From Paraburkholderia sp. BL23I1N1 (GTDB lineage Bacteria; Pseudomonadota; Gammaproteobacteria; Burkholderiales; Burkholderiaceae): a stretch of DNA of 64,000 bases. A program made the translations under genes and the position numbers. The DNA lies in the NCBI RefSeq assembly GCF_003610295.1, contig NZ_RAPV01000002.1, forward strand, positions 1,382,427-1,446,426, in the 5' to 3' direction. Of this stretch, positions 9,343-18,996 are shown one piece after another (positions within the stretch are counted from its first letter, which is position 1; each line of letters opens with the position of its first letter). The notes beneath the pieces are model-generated. The model searched no databases, was not told the origin of the DNA, and saw only the letters and a list, made by a program, of their open reading frames with translations.

Positions 9343-10035
9343 TCAGACGGCGATCAGTGCGCGCACGCCATCCGTATCCATGTTCGCCCCTTCGCCACCC
9401 GCGACGATTTCACCGCGGCTCATGACCCAATAGCGATCGGCGATTTCTTTGGCGAAGTCGTAGTACTGTTCGACGAGCAGCACGGTCATGCCCATTTCTT
9501 CGACCAACTGACGCAGCGTTCGGCCGATGTCCTGAATGATCGACGGCTGGATGCCTTCGGTGGGTTCATCGAGGATGAGCAATTGCGGATCGCTCATTAG
9601 CGCCCGGCCGATCGCGAGTTGCTGTTGCTGGCCGCCGGAGAGGTCACCGCCGCGGCGGCTACGCATGTCCTTCAGGACTGGGAACAGTTCGTAGATGCGG
9701 TCCGGGATTTTCTTCGGGGCTTTCTTGCTGGCCGCGCCTACCAGGAGGTTTTCTTCGACGGTCAATCGCGGGAAGATGTCACGGCCTTGCGGGACGTAGG
9801 CCAGACCTTTTTCCACACGCGAGTAGGTCGGCAGCCTGGTGATCGGTGTGCCGCGCCAGGCGATTGAACCGCTTTTGGTCTGGACGACGCCCATCAGGCA
9901 TCGAAGCAAGGTGGTTTTGCCGACGCCGTTGCGACCCAGCAGCACGGTGAGTTTGCCGTCGGGCACCGTGAGTTTCACGTCGCGGAGAATGTGGCTGCCG
10001 CCGTAGTACTGGTTCAGGTTTTCCACTTCTAACAT
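9343..10035 (-). CDS. urtE: urea ABC transporter ATP-binding protein UrtE
   Basis: 230 residues, LivF-type ATPase. The Walker A motif GRNGVGKT is at about residues 34-41, followed by the signature LSGGQQQQLAIGRAL and Walker B LLILDEPTEG. With UrtD it energises the UrtBC permease for high-affinity urea uptake. It is the last gene of urtABCDE. The sequence NLNQYYGGSHILRDV at the N-terminus is typical of UrtE rather than a general LivF. The gap to urtD is 55 bases. Confidence 0.93.
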   Translation of the reverse strand: MLEVENLNQYYGGSHILRDVKLTVPDGKLTVLLGRNGVGKTTLLRCLMGVVQTKSGSIAWRGTPITRLPTYSRVEKGLAYVPQGRDIFPRLTVEENLLVGAASKKAPKKIPDRIYELFPVLKDMRSRRGGDLSGGQQQQLAIGRALMSDPQLLILDEPTEGIQPSIIQDIGRTLRQLVEEMGMTVLLVEQYYDFAKEIADRYWVMSRGEIVAGGEGANMDTDGVRALIAV

Positions 10036-10090
10036 GTCGGTCGATCCTTGAATTCTGGTGGTTTTTGCGGTCGTGGTTTGATTGTGGCCG

Positions 10091-10954
10091 TTACCGCCCG
10101 AGATAAGACTCGATCACCGTCTCATCTCTCTTCACCTCATCAAGCGTGCCGTGGGCGAGCACTCGCCCTTCGGCCATCACCGTCACCTTCCCTTTTTCAC
10201 CCGAAAGAGCCGCCACAAATTCCATATCATGCTCGACAACCATCATCGAACACGTCCCACGCAAATGATTCAGCAACTGGGCTAACTGCATCGTCTCGTC
10301 ATCTGTCATGCCTGCCGCGGGTTCATCGAGCAACAACAGCGCCGGCTGCTGCATCAGCAACATCCCAATCTCGAGCCGCTGTTTTTGCCCGTGCGACAGC
10401 TCGCCAGCGAGCCGCCGAGCCTCGCTCTCCAACCCAATCAAAGCCAACGTCTCTTCAATCCGCGCTTGCGCAGCACGATCCAATCGCGCACGCAAAGAAG
10501 CCCACCATCCCTTGTCGGCCTTCATAGCCAACTCAAGGTTCTCCCACACAGGATGCTGTTCAAAAACAGTAGGCTTCTGAAACTTGCGCCCGATCCCGGC
10601 GCGCGCAATAGAAGGCTCATTCATCCGGGTCAAATCGATCGACTGCCCCAGAAAAACTTTGCCCGAATCCGGCTCCGTCTTTCCGGTAATGACATCCATC
10701 ATCGTCGTCTTGCCCGCGCCATTCGGCCCGATGATGCAACGCAACTCACCCGCGTCGATCGATAAAGTCAGCGCATTTAATGCGCGAAACCCGTCGAAAC
10801 TCACGGTCACGTCGTCAAGGTACAGAATCGTCCCGTGCGAAATATCGATCTCGCCCGGCACAACCGCGTGCCCCATACTCGCGACACCGCTTAACAACCG
10901 TTCAGCAGGCTCTTCAGGTAAGGCAAGGTCAGGGACCATCGGGTTTTCGTTCAT
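10091..10954 (-). CDS. urtD: urea ABC transporter ATP-binding protein UrtD
   Basis: 287 residues, LivG-type ATPase with a ~40-residue N-terminal extension before the ABC domain (TILYLDDVTVSFDGFRALN). Walker A GPNGAGKT lies at residues 76-83, the signature LSHGQKQRLEIGMLL and Walker B LLLLDEPAAGMTDDE follow. The ATG overlaps the urtC stop by 4 bases, indicating coupled translation. Role: ATP hydrolysis for urea import. Confidence 0.93.
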   Translation of the reverse strand: MNENPMVPDLALPEEPAERLLSGVASMGHAVVPGEIDISHGTILYLDDVTVSFDGFRALNALTLSIDAGELRCIIGPNGAGKTTMMDVITGKTEPDSGKVFLGQSIDLTRMNEPSIARAGIGRKFQKPTVFEQHPVWENLELAMKADKGWWASLRARLDRAAQARIEETLALIGLESEARRLAGELSHGQKQRLEIGMLLMQQPALLLLDEPAAGMTDDETMQLAQLLNHLRGTCSMMVVEHDMEFVAALSGEKGKVTVMAEGRVLAHGTLDEVKRDETVIESYLGR

Positions 10955-12135
10955 GAACGGTTCCTCTTGCGCGTCACCATTTCGATCAGCCCCATGACGC
11001 CGTTCGGCAACAACAGCGGGACCAGCACGAAAATCAGGCCAAGAAAGAACAGCCAGTATTCAGGGAAGTTCGCCGTAAAAAAGCTCTTCGCGCCATTCAC
11101 CGCGAACGCGCCGATGATCGGTCCGATCAACGTGCCGCGTCCACCCACCGCAACCCAGATAGCCATCTCGATCGAGTTGCCCGGCGACATCTCGCCCGGG
11201 TTGATGATGCCGACCTGCGGCACATACAACGCGCCGGCAATCCCGCACAAAATAGCGGATACGGTCCACACGAACAGCTTGTAGGCGAGCGGGCTGTAGC
11301 CGAGGAACATCAAACGCGTTTCGCCGTCACGTACCGCAGTGACCACGCGGCCGAGCTTCGACGTGACGATTGCCCGGGCGCCGATGAAGGCCAGAATCAA
11401 TACCGCGAACGTGATCAGCAGGAGGGCAGTGCGCGTGCCCGGATGCGTTATGGGAAAGCCGCCGATACGCTTGAAGTCGGTAAAACCGTTATTGCCGCCG
11501 AACCCCGTTTCGTTGCGGTAAAACAGCAGCATCGCGGCAAACGTCATCGCCTGCGTGATGATCGACAGGTACACGCCCTTCACCCGCGAACGGAACGTGA
11601 AGAAGCCGAATACCCACGCGACCACCGCAGGCACCAACACCACCAGCAGCAGCGCGTAGCCGAGATGCTGCGTGCCTTGCCAGTACCACGGCAGTTGGTG
11701 CCAGTCGAGAAACACCATGAAGTCGGGCAGGTCGCTGCCGTATTTGCCTTCGTGACCGATCGAACGCATGAGGTACATGCCGATCGCGTAACCGCCCAAT
11801 GCAAAGAACAACGCGTGTCCCAGGCTCAGAATGCCGCAGTAGCCCCACACGAGATCGAGTGCCAGTGCGGCGATCGCGTAGCACATGAACTTGCCGGTGA
11901 TCGTCATCGCATACGCGGACAGATGCAGCGGGCTCGTTTCCGGGACCACCAGAGTCGCGAATGGCACACCGAGACCGAACACGATGATCAGTGCGATCAG
12001 CGCGAGCCACGCGCGGCGTGACAGCAGCGCGGGACGTGGCGGCAAGCCGAGCGCGAAGCCGGACTGTGCTTCACGTCCGACAGCGGCGCCACCGCTCGCC
12101 GTGCCGACATGCGCCGATGAGGTAGCCGATGTCAT
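10951..12135 (-). CDS. urtC: urea ABC transporter permease UrtC
   Basis: 394 residues, LivM-type inner-membrane permease with multiple hydrophobic segments. LDLVWGYCGILSLGHALFFALGGYAIGMYL and the GRVVTAVRDGE cytoplasmic loop that contacts the ATPases are visible (short pieces of longer conserved stretches). A ~35-residue Ala/Gly-rich N-terminus precedes the first membrane segment. It follows urtB with one intervening base and overlaps urtD by 4 bases. Confidence 0.93.
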   Translation of the reverse strand: MTSATSSAHVGTASGGAAVGREAQSGFALGLPPRPALLSRRAWLALIALIIVFGLGVPFATLVVPETSPLHLSAYAMTITGKFMCYAIAALALDLVWGYCGILSLGHALFFALGGYAIGMYLMRSIGHEGKYGSDLPDFMVFLDWHQLPWYWQGTQHLGYALLLVVLVPAVVAWVFGFFTFRSRVKGVYLSIITQAMTFAAMLLFYRNETGFGGNNGFTDFKRIGGFPITHPGTRTALLLITFAVLILAFIGARAIVTSKLGRVVTAVRDGETRLMFLGYSPLAYKLFVWTVSAILCGIAGALYVPQVGIINPGEMSPGNSIEMAIWVAVGGRGTLIGPIIGAFAVNGAKSFFTANFPEYWLFFLGLIFVLVPLLLPNGVMGLIEMVTRKRNRS

Positions 12136-12136
12136 C

Positions 12137-13762
12137 TCATGCCTCCGCGCTACGGCCCTTGAGGGCGAACATGCCCTGCGGACGCTTCTGGATGAACAAC
12201 ACGATCAGCACGAGCACGGCGATCTTGGCGAGCACCGCGCCCCAGAACGGCTCGATCGCCTTGCTGACCAACCCGAGTCCGAAGCCGCCGATCACCGTGC
12301 CGGCGAGTTGCCCGACGCCGCCGAGCACCACGGCCATGAACGAATCGATGATGTAGCTCTGGCCGAGGTCCGGTCCCACATTGCCGATCTGCGATAGCGC
12401 ACAGCCACCCAGGCCGGCAATGCCCGCGCCAAACGCGAATGCATACGAATCGACGCGCGCGGTTTTCACGCCGACGCACGCGGCCATCCGCCGGTTTTGC
12501 GTAACGGCGCGCACGAACAAACCTAGACGCGTTTTAGTTAGGACAGCCCAGGCAATTCCGACGACGATCAGCGAAAACGCGAGGATCGCCAACCGGTTGT
12601 ACGGCAGGATCAGATTCGGCAGAACGGTCACGCCGCCGCTCATCCATGCGGGGTTGATCACCTGAACGTTCTGCGCACCGAACACCATACGTGTTGCCTG
12701 AATCAGGATCAGGCTGACGCCAAAGGTGGTCAGCAAGGTTTCGAGCGGACGGCCGTACAAATGCTTCAACACCAGCCGTTCGAGCACGATGCCGACCAGT
12801 CCGGCCGCAGCGAATGACGCGGGCACGGCAAGCAGCGGATACCAGTCGAACGCACCCGGCGCAAAGCGCTGGAACAGGTTCTGCACGACGTAGGTTGCGT
12901 AGGCGCCGATCATCAGGAATTCGCCGTGCGCCATGTTGATCACGCCGATCAGCCCGTACGTGATCGCGAGGCCCAATGCGGCGAGCAGCAAGACGCTGCC
13001 GAGCGACAGGCCCGCGAACAGCGTGCCCGCAATCTGGCTGCGGCGCTGGATCGAATCGAGTTCGTCGATGCCGTTTTGCGCGGCGGCGCGCACCCGGTCG
13101 TCGGCTTCGTTGAAGGTGCCGTCCGGCTTCTTCGCGACGAGCGGACGCAGTAGTTCGTTCATGTCGAGATCGTGGCGCGCCGCGACCAGTTGCACGGCTT
13201 CCAGGCGCTTGGCCGGGTCGGCGTCGTGCAGCGCGGTCATCGCCCACAGCGTGTCGAGGCGCTTTTTCAGCGCCGGGTTGGTTTCCTTTGCGCGCGCCGC
13301 ATCGACGAGCGGTTTGATCGACGGATCGGGGTTTTGCAGCAGCGAGGTGATGGCGGCGTCGCGTGTGGCGGCGTCGGGCGAATCGAGTTGCAGGCCTGAG
13401 AGTGCGCCCGCCACTTTCGAGCGCAGCAGGTTGTTCAGCGTGACCGGTTGCGCGTCGCTGGCGGCGACTGTTTTGCCGGTGACGGCATCGCGCGCCGTGT
13501 CGCCGTCTTGCAGCAGCACTGCGCCGGAATCGGTGGCGAGCGCGCTGTCCTCGGACAGGGCTTTGAGCACCGCGAGCGATTCTTTGTCGTGGTTGGCAAT
13601 CAGTTTGTCGATTGCCGCGGATTTCGCATCGAAGTCGTCACCGGCGAGCGGCGCGACATCGGCCTGGGTGAGCGCAAAGGCGGTAAGCGGCGCACTAACG
13701 ATAAGCGCGAGCGCGAGGCCGCCGATGCTGCGTCGTGCGAATTTCGGAAATGAAAACGCCAT
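12137..13762 (-). CDS. urtB: urea ABC transporter permease UrtB
   Basis: 541 residues from the ATG at 13762 (MAFSFPKFARRSIGG). A signal-like hydrophobic segment is followed by a periplasmic N-terminal region of about 230 residues with repeated Asp/Ala-rich helical units, then a LivH-type permease domain (LAITYGLIGVINMAHGEFLM, then the TRLGLFVRAVTQNRRMA loop). This large N-terminal extension is known for proteobacterial UrtB. It pairs with UrtC for urea uptake. The longer open frame upstream to 13906 overlaps the 3' end of urtA and is not used. Confidence 0.93.
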   Translation of the reverse strand: MAFSFPKFARRSIGGLALALIVSAPLTAFALTQADVAPLAGDDFDAKSAAIDKLIANHDKESLAVLKALSEDSALATDSGAVLLQDGDTARDAVTGKTVAASDAQPVTLNNLLRSKVAGALSGLQLDSPDAATRDAAITSLLQNPDPSIKPLVDAARAKETNPALKKRLDTLWAMTALHDADPAKRLEAVQLVAARHDLDMNELLRPLVAKKPDGTFNEADDRVRAAAQNGIDELDSIQRRSQIAGTLFAGLSLGSVLLLAALGLAITYGLIGVINMAHGEFLMIGAYATYVVQNLFQRFAPGAFDWYPLLAVPASFAAAGLVGIVLERLVLKHLYGRPLETLLTTFGVSLILIQATRMVFGAQNVQVINPAWMSGGVTVLPNLILPYNRLAILAFSLIVVGIAWAVLTKTRLGLFVRAVTQNRRMAACVGVKTARVDSYAFAFGAGIAGLGGCALSQIGNVGPDLGQSYIIDSFMAVVLGGVGQLAGTVIGGFGLGLVSKAIEPFWGAVLAKIAVLVLIVLFIQKRPQGMFALKGRSAEA

Positions 13763-13898
13763 GATGGCCTTTGAAGAAAAACCGGCGAGGCGGCGCGGCA
13801 TCGCGGTGCTGCACCGGTGCCACGCCGTTGTCTTGCGTCTTGCAGCGTCCGTGTCGGGCAGAGCAGCGGTTCGGCCCCGGCTCTGCCCAGGTTCAGAC

Positions 13899-15197
13899 TC
13901 AGGCAACGCGCGAGCGCTTCAGGAATGCGGGAATCGAACTGACCACATCCGGCTTGCTCGAATTACCGGCGATGTACGGGCTCCACGGCTGCGCGCGAAC
14001 CGCGGTCTTGGTACGCCACACCACGTTGAACTGGCCGTCGGCGCGCACTTCGCCGATCATCACCGGCTTGTGCAGATGGTGATTGCCGTCCATTTCGAGC
14101 GTGAAGCCCGACGGTGCGGCAAACGTCTGGCCGACCATCGCCACGCGTACCTTGTCCACGTCCGTGCTCCTCGCTTTTTCGACCGCCTGCTTCCACATAT
14201 GGATGCCGACGAAAGTTGCTTCCATCGGGTCATTGGTCACGCGCTTGGTGCCGCCCGGCAGGTTGTTGTCCTTGACCCATGCAGCCCATTGCTTCTTGAA
14301 CTTCTCGTTGGCCGGGTTGCGCAGCGACATGAAGTAGTTCCATGCCGCGAGATTGCCGACCAGCGGTTTCGTATCGATGCCGCGCAGCTCTTCTTCGCCG
14401 ACCGAGAATGCGACCACCGGCACGTCGGACGCCTTCAACCCCTGGTTGCCGAGTTCCTTGTAGAACGGCACGTTCGAGTCGCCGTTGACGGTCGAGATCA
14501 CCGCGGTCTTGCCGCCCTGCGAGAAGGTCTTGATGTTCGCGACGATGGTCTGATAGTCGCTGTGGCCGAACGGCGTGTAGACTTCCTGGATATCGGCTTC
14601 CTGCACGCCTTTCGACTTGAGGAACGCGCGCAGGATCTTGTTGGTCGTGCGGGGGTAGACGTAGTCGGTACCCAGCAGGAAGAAGCGCTTGGCGCCGCCG
14701 CCTTCCGCGCTCATCAGGTATTCGGTTGCCGGAATCGCTTGCTGATTCGGCGCGGCGCCCGTGTAGAACACGTTGCGCGACATTTCTTCGCCTTCGTACT
14801 GCACCGGATAGAACAGCAGGCCGTTCAGTTCTTCGAAAACCGGCAGCACCGACTTGCGCGACACCGAGGTCCAGCAACCGAACACGACGGCGCACTTTTC
14901 CTGGGTGATCAGCTGGCGGGCTTTTTCGGCGAACAGCGGCCAGTTCGACGCCGGGTCCACGACCACCGGCTGCAGTTGGCGACCCATGACGCCGCCGTTC
15001 TTGTTGATGTCCGCGATGGTCATCAGCGCGGTGTCTTTGAGCGATGTCTCCGAGATCGCCATCGTGCCTGACAAGGAATGTAGAACGCCTACTTTAATCG
15101 GGCCGCTGCCCGATTGCGCCTGAGCAAACGGAACCTGACCTGCAAGCGCGAGCGCGCTCGACATGGAGCCGAACTTCAACAGACTACGACGTTTCAT
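13899..15197 (-). CDS. urtA: urea ABC transporter substrate-binding protein UrtA
   Basis: 432 residues. The N-terminus MKRRSLLKFGSMSSALALAG has a twin-Arg-like signal and a hydrophobic core, with cleavage expected after AQA. The mature protein is a type I periplasmic binding fold of the urea/short-amide group: VGVLHSLSGTMAISETSLKD, FGCWTSVSRKSVLPVFE and LLFYPVQYEGEE are hallmark segments. It captures urea for UrtBCDE. First gene of the operon, with a sigma-54 promoter at 15286-15301 giving a ~78-base leader. Confidence 0.95.
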   Translation of the reverse strand: MKRRSLLKFGSMSSALALAGQVPFAQAQSGSGPIKVGVLHSLSGTMAISETSLKDTALMTIADINKNGGVMGRQLQPVVVDPASNWPLFAEKARQLITQEKCAVVFGCWTSVSRKSVLPVFEELNGLLFYPVQYEGEEMSRNVFYTGAAPNQQAIPATEYLMSAEGGGAKRFFLLGTDYVYPRTTNKILRAFLKSKGVQEADIQEVYTPFGHSDYQTIVANIKTFSQGGKTAVISTVNGDSNVPFYKELGNQGLKASDVPVVAFSVGEEELRGIDTKPLVGNLAAWNYFMSLRNPANEKFKKQWAAWVKDNNLPGGTKRVTNDPMEATFVGIHMWKQAVEKARSTDVDKVRVAMVGQTFAAPSGFTLEMDGNHHLHKPVMIGEVRADGQFNVVWRTKTAVRAQPWSPYIAGNSSKPDVVSSIPAFLKRSRVA

Positions 15198-15285
15198 GTA
15201 TTTCCCCTTGCCATGAATGGTGAATGTTTATGGGCGTCGATTTCAGCCAGCAGGGCTTATCCCGCATGACTTGCCGCTTGTGTAC

Positions 15286-15301
15286 TGCAAGGCACATGCC
15301 A
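15286..15301 (-). promoter_or_regulatory. sigma-54 promoter of the urtABCDE operon
   Basis: On the minus strand the site reads TGGCATGTGCCTTGCA. It has the GG-N10-GC spacing and differs from the consensus TGGCAC-N5-TTGCA at one base. The predicted start point is near 15275, upstream of the urtA ATG at 15197. Together with the NtrC-like site at 15389-15404 this suggests nitrogen-limitation control of urea import. Confidence 0.7.
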
Positions 15302-15388
15302 TGCGGCACTTTCGACTTGAAGTCCGCGAGTTGCGTGCTACTGCGTGCTGCGGCGCGGTGGTGCGTCGCGGCAGTTATGCGTAATGCG

Positions 15389-15404
15389 GCGCGAAAATGG
15401 TGCA
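15389..15404 (-). promoter_or_regulatory. possible NtrC site upstream of urtA
   Basis: The plus strand reads GCGCGAAAATGGTGCA. The right half TGGTGCA matches the NtrC consensus well and the left half GCGC is weaker. It lies about 90 bases upstream of the sigma-54 -24 element, in the 360-base region between urtA and the divergent aminotransferase gene. The rest of that region (15198-15557) holds no ORF I can support. Confidence 0.4.
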
Positions 15405-15557
15405 GGAGCCGGGTGTGCGCCTCGTTCAGGTGCGTGCCGCGCCGCAACGAAGCGTGTCGATCGGCCATGGGGCGTCGGCGGTGCATGACCGCCGCGCCTT
15501 TGTGCATGCGCCGCGCTGTGCCTACACTGGAAGACCACCCACGCAAGGAGACACGAC

Positions 15558-16889
15558 ATGAATGAGCGCGCCAGCGTCAACACACCCGATATGTCCGCGT
15601 TCTGGATGCCTTTCACCGCGAACCGTCAGTTCAAGAGCGCGCCGCGGCTGCTGTCGAGCGCGAAGGGGATGTACTACACGTCACACGACGGCCGGCGCAT
15701 TCTCGACGGCACCGCCGGGCTGTGGTGCGTGAACGCGGGGCATTGCCGCGACGAGATCGTGGCCGCCGTGCAGGCGCAGGCGGCCGAAATGGACTTCGCG
15801 CCGACGTTTCAGATGGGCCACCCGAAGGCTTTCGAAGCCGCAACAAAAATCGCGCGGCACACGCCGGGCGATCTGAAGCACATCTTCTTTGTGAACTCGG
15901 GTTCTGAGGCGGTGGATACCGCGCTGAAGATTGCTCTGGCTTACCACCGTTCGCGTGGCGAAGGGCAGCGCGCGAGGTTTATCGGACGCGAGCGTGGTTA
16001 TCACGGCGTGGGCTTCGGCGGGATTTCGGTGGGCGGTATTGCGCCGAACCGCAAGGCGTTTTCGGGCGGACTGTTGCCTGCCGTCGATCATTTGCCGCAT
16101 ACGCTGAACATCAAGGAGGCGGCGTTTTCGAAAGGGCAGCCCGCGTGGGGCGCGCATCTCGCTGACGAACTGGAGCGGCTCGTTACGCTGCACGACGCGT
16201 CGACGATTGCCGCGGTGATCGTGGAGCCGGTGGCAGGGTCGACCGGCGTGCTGATTCCGCCGCAAGGCTACTTACAGCGGTTGCGGGAGATTTGCGACAA
16301 GCACGGCATCCTGCTGATTTTCGATGAAGTGATTACTGGCTGGGGGCGGTTGGGTGCGCCGTTCGCCGCGCAATATTTTGGGGTGACGCCGGATCTGTTG
16401 ACGATGGCCAAGGGTACTAACAATGCGGCCGCGCCGATGGGCGCTGTCGCTGCAAGCGCGAAGATTCACGATTCGATTGTGAACGGGGCGCCGGGTGGGA
16501 TCGAGCTGTTTCATGGCTATACGTATTCAGGGCATCCGATTGCTGCCGCTGCGGCGTGCGCGACGATCGATCTGTATGAGCGTGAACGGCTCTTCGAGCG
16601 GGCCGCACGGATGGCGCCGATCTTCGAGCGCGAGATTCACAAGCTGCGCGACGAGCGGCATGTCATTGATGTGCGCAATCTCGGGCTGGTGGGTGGGGTG
16701 GAACTGGCGTCGCGTGCCGGGGCGCCTGGGGCGCGTGCTTATGATGTGTTTGTGCGGTGCTTTGAGAAGGGGGTATTGACGCGTTATACCGGGGATATTT
16801 TGGCGTTCTCGCCGCCGTTAATTGTGGAAGAGGCGCAGATTGAGGAGATATTTGGGACGGTGGCTGAGGTGCTGAGGGAGACGGATTAG
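15558..16889 (+). CDS. class III aminotransferase, omega-amino acid:pyruvate type
   Basis: 443 residues, PLP-dependent fold type I. FWMPFTANRQFK near the N-terminus is typical of omega-amino acid:pyruvate (beta-alanine:pyruvate) transaminases. FVNSGSEAVDTALKIA binds the cofactor phosphate, RGYHGVGFGGISVGG and VIVEPVAGSTGVLIPPQGY follow, and the PLP lysine lies in LTMAKGTNNAAAPMGAV. The start has AAGGAGAC seven bases upstream. It is divergent from the urt operon, so a role in amino-nitrogen use is plausible, but substrate specificity (beta-alanine, GABA or other amines) cannot be told from sequence alone. Confidence 0.88.
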   Translation: MNERASVNTPDMSAFWMPFTANRQFKSAPRLLSSAKGMYYTSHDGRRILDGTAGLWCVNAGHCRDEIVAAVQAQAAEMDFAPTFQMGHPKAFEAATKIARHTPGDLKHIFFVNSGSEAVDTALKIALAYHRSRGEGQRARFIGRERGYHGVGFGGISVGGIAPNRKAFSGGLLPAVDHLPHTLNIKEAAFSKGQPAWGAHLADELERLVTLHDASTIAAVIVEPVAGSTGVLIPPQGYLQRLREICDKHGILLIFDEVITGWGRLGAPFAAQYFGVTPDLLTMAKGTNNAAAPMGAVAASAKIHDSIVNGAPGGIELFHGYTYSGHPIAAAAACATIDLYERERLFERAARMAPIFEREIHKLRDERHVIDVRNLGLVGGVELASRAGAPGARAYDVFVRCFEKGVLTRYTGDILAFSPPLIVEEAQIEEIFGTVAEVLRETD

Positions 16890-17435
16890 CCCAAAGGTTG
16901 GATTGCGAGATGAAGAGCGCGTTATGCGCTTCCCGTGCCATTGGCCCTCTCATTAACAACCTGGCAATTTGAAAGCGACGAACGGCCCCGTGTTGGGTAC
17001 CACCTTCTTCACGGAGGCCTTCGTCAGTGCGTCTCGCAAAATTTTCGCCCTGAATACAGCGGGTAGAAGCGTGCGAGGCTCCCTGATTTTCTCCCCGAAA
17101 GTGTTCACGACACACGACGTAAGATGCGCTGCCATCCTACGCATAGGGTAATTTCATCACACTGCTCCGGGGAAATACGGTCGGAGCATGTTGCCTGCAG
17201 GATGATCAGGAAACCGTAGGAAATTTCCTTGATGGCAACGGGAAGGGGCTCAAAGCGTGGCGTCAGGGTTGTCACAAGCTGTCTTAAGTTGCGCAGCGCA
17301 ACACATGGCACGACGTAAGACGATGGATGCCAGCACACAGCGGTGAGTAGCAGGTAGCCCAAAGGTGCAACGAATGAAACGTTGCGCGGGCAGAGGGTCA
17401 ATCGGGGAACAAAACGATGAGGTGAATCGGTGCTA
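16890..17435. other. 546-base lower-GC gap with broken ORFs
   Basis: This stretch is clearly less GC-rich than its flanks. On the minus strand two overlapping frames look like parts of one protein: 17105-17506 (ending PEQCDEITLCVGWQRILRRVS) and 16953-17144 (MRRMAAHLTSCVVNTFGEK to VAFKLPGC), with the frame change near 17145. I recognise no family. It may be the remnant of an acquired gene. No terminator or RNA gene is evident. Confidence 0.3.
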
Positions 17436-18983
17436 CTACTGCACCGCCGCCGCATTCGGCATAGCCCGCCGCCCAAGCTTCCCAGCAGCGCCTTTGGCGG
17501 CGACACCCGGATGCGGCACCGTCGGCACTTGTGGCAGCGCGGTCAACGACCCATCGTCGACGGGTGAAAGAAGCGCGCTCATCTGCAGCACGTCCTGATC
17601 GGTAAGATTCGCCGTGGAAGCCTTCAGCTTCAGACTATTGATCAGCGTGTCATAATGCGCCTTCGCCAGATCGCGACGTGCTGAAAACAGCTGATCTTGC
17701 GCATTGAGCACGTCGATATTGATTCGTACACCGACCTGATACCCGAGCAGATTCGATTCGAGCGAAGTGTTCGCCGATCGCTCGGCGGTCTGCAACGCGT
17801 GCACTTGCGCCAGCCCGCTCACCACGCCGAGAAACGCTTGTCGTGCCGACAGCGCGGCATTGCGCCGGGCCGTATCGAGATCGGCGGCGGCTTGGTCTTC
17901 GAGTGCGCGCGTCTGACGCACACGGCTTTGCGTCGCGCCGCCTGCAAAGATCGGAATGGTGACCTGCACGCCGATCGTGCTATTCGTGTATGACGACCCC
18001 AGATTGCCCAGTTCAGCAGCAAGCGCCGGTGTCCCAGGCGCGGGCGTGTTCGCGCCGCTGCCAAAGCCACCACCGAAATTGCCGCCGAAGTTACCCGCAC
18101 CGGCCGCACCGAGACTGCTACGCGAACGACTTGCAACCAGGTCGACGGTCGGCAGATGGCCGGCCTTGGCTTTCGACGTCTCGCGTTGTGCATTAGCCAG
18201 CGAGATCTGCTTCAGCACGACCTGATGGTTGGCATCGCTCGCGGTATCGACCCACTGGTTGATGTCGGCGGGCACGGGCGGCGGCAGCGGGGCGCCGGCG
18301 GCCAGTCCATCCACATGCTCGACCGGATGCCCAACGATCTGCTGCAATGCCGCCAGCTTCACCGCGAGATCGTTCTGCGCGGCAATTTCCTGCGAGATCG
18401 CCTGATCGTATTTAGCCTGGGCTTCGTTGGTATCGGTGATCGTCGTGTTGCCGACTTCGAAAGAATGCCTGGCCGATTCGAGCTGCTGCGCGATCGACGC
18501 TTTCTGCGAGCGCACAATCGCGAGGTTGTCCTGGGATGCGAGCGCGTCGAAGTAAGCCTGACCCAGCCGCACGATCAGATCCTGCCGCGCAGCCCCAAAC
18601 GACGCCTGCGCCGAATCCACCGCGAGCTTGCCCTGCGCATAGCCGTACCAGGTATCGACGTGAATCAGCGGCTGCGTGAGCGAAATCACATAGCCGTTGC
18701 TATTGCCGTAGGAGGCCGGAAAGCCGCCGCCGAAATCGGTGCTCTGGCGGTTCGCGGTGAGCGACGCGGAGACTTGCGGCAGCAGTTTGGCGCGGGCGAG
18801 CGGCAACTCTTCGCTATTGGCGGCAAACGCCGCGCGCGCGCTTTGCAGCTGCGCGTCGTTCGAGAGTGCTTCGTCGTAAAGCTGGGAGAGGCCGACGGCG
18901 TGCGCCGGGATCGGGAGAAACGCGAGAGCCGCGCAATGAAGCGCCAGAGCGGCCGCGAGGACCGGCACCCGCTGGCGGATCAT
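17436..18983 (-). CDS. TolC-family outer-membrane efflux channel
   Basis: 515 residues from the ATG at 18983 (MIRQRVPVLAAALALHCA), which begins a clear signal peptide ending near AHA. Two repeats of the OEP helical/beta domain are visible: LSQLYDEALSNDAQLQSARA opens the first; a Gly/Asn/Phe-rich insert (GAGNFGGNFGGGFGSG) sits in the second. The protein forms trimeric channels that export substrates across the outer membrane with an inner-membrane pump. No pump genes adjoin; the RND pair at 27739-32136 is 9 kb away. The rhodanese gene ends 13 bases upstream, so the minus-strand trio pcm-rhodanese-tolC may be an operon. Confidence 0.9.
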   Translation of the reverse strand: MIRQRVPVLAAALALHCAALAFLPIPAHAVGLSQLYDEALSNDAQLQSARAAFAANSEELPLARAKLLPQVSASLTANRQSTDFGGGFPASYGNSNGYVISLTQPLIHVDTWYGYAQGKLAVDSAQASFGAARQDLIVRLGQAYFDALASQDNLAIVRSQKASIAQQLESARHSFEVGNTTITDTNEAQAKYDQAISQEIAAQNDLAVKLAALQQIVGHPVEHVDGLAAGAPLPPPVPADINQWVDTASDANHQVVLKQISLANAQRETSKAKAGHLPTVDLVASRSRSSLGAAGAGNFGGNFGGGFGSGANTPAPGTPALAAELGNLGSSYTNSTIGVQVTIPIFAGGATQSRVRQTRALEDQAAADLDTARRNAALSARQAFLGVVSGLAQVHALQTAERSANTSLESNLLGYQVGVRINIDVLNAQDQLFSARRDLAKAHYDTLINSLKLKASTANLTDQDVLQMSALLSPVDDGSLTALPQVPTVPHPGVAAKGAAGKLGRRAMPNAAAVQ

Positions 18984-18996
18984 CGCGACCGTGCGA

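Noticed and set aside
12933..15071. Long open frame (712 codons) on the plus strand opposite urtB and urtA
   Set aside because: Arg/Ala-rich translation without recognisable domains, entirely antisense to two well-supported genes; a by-product of high GC codon bias.
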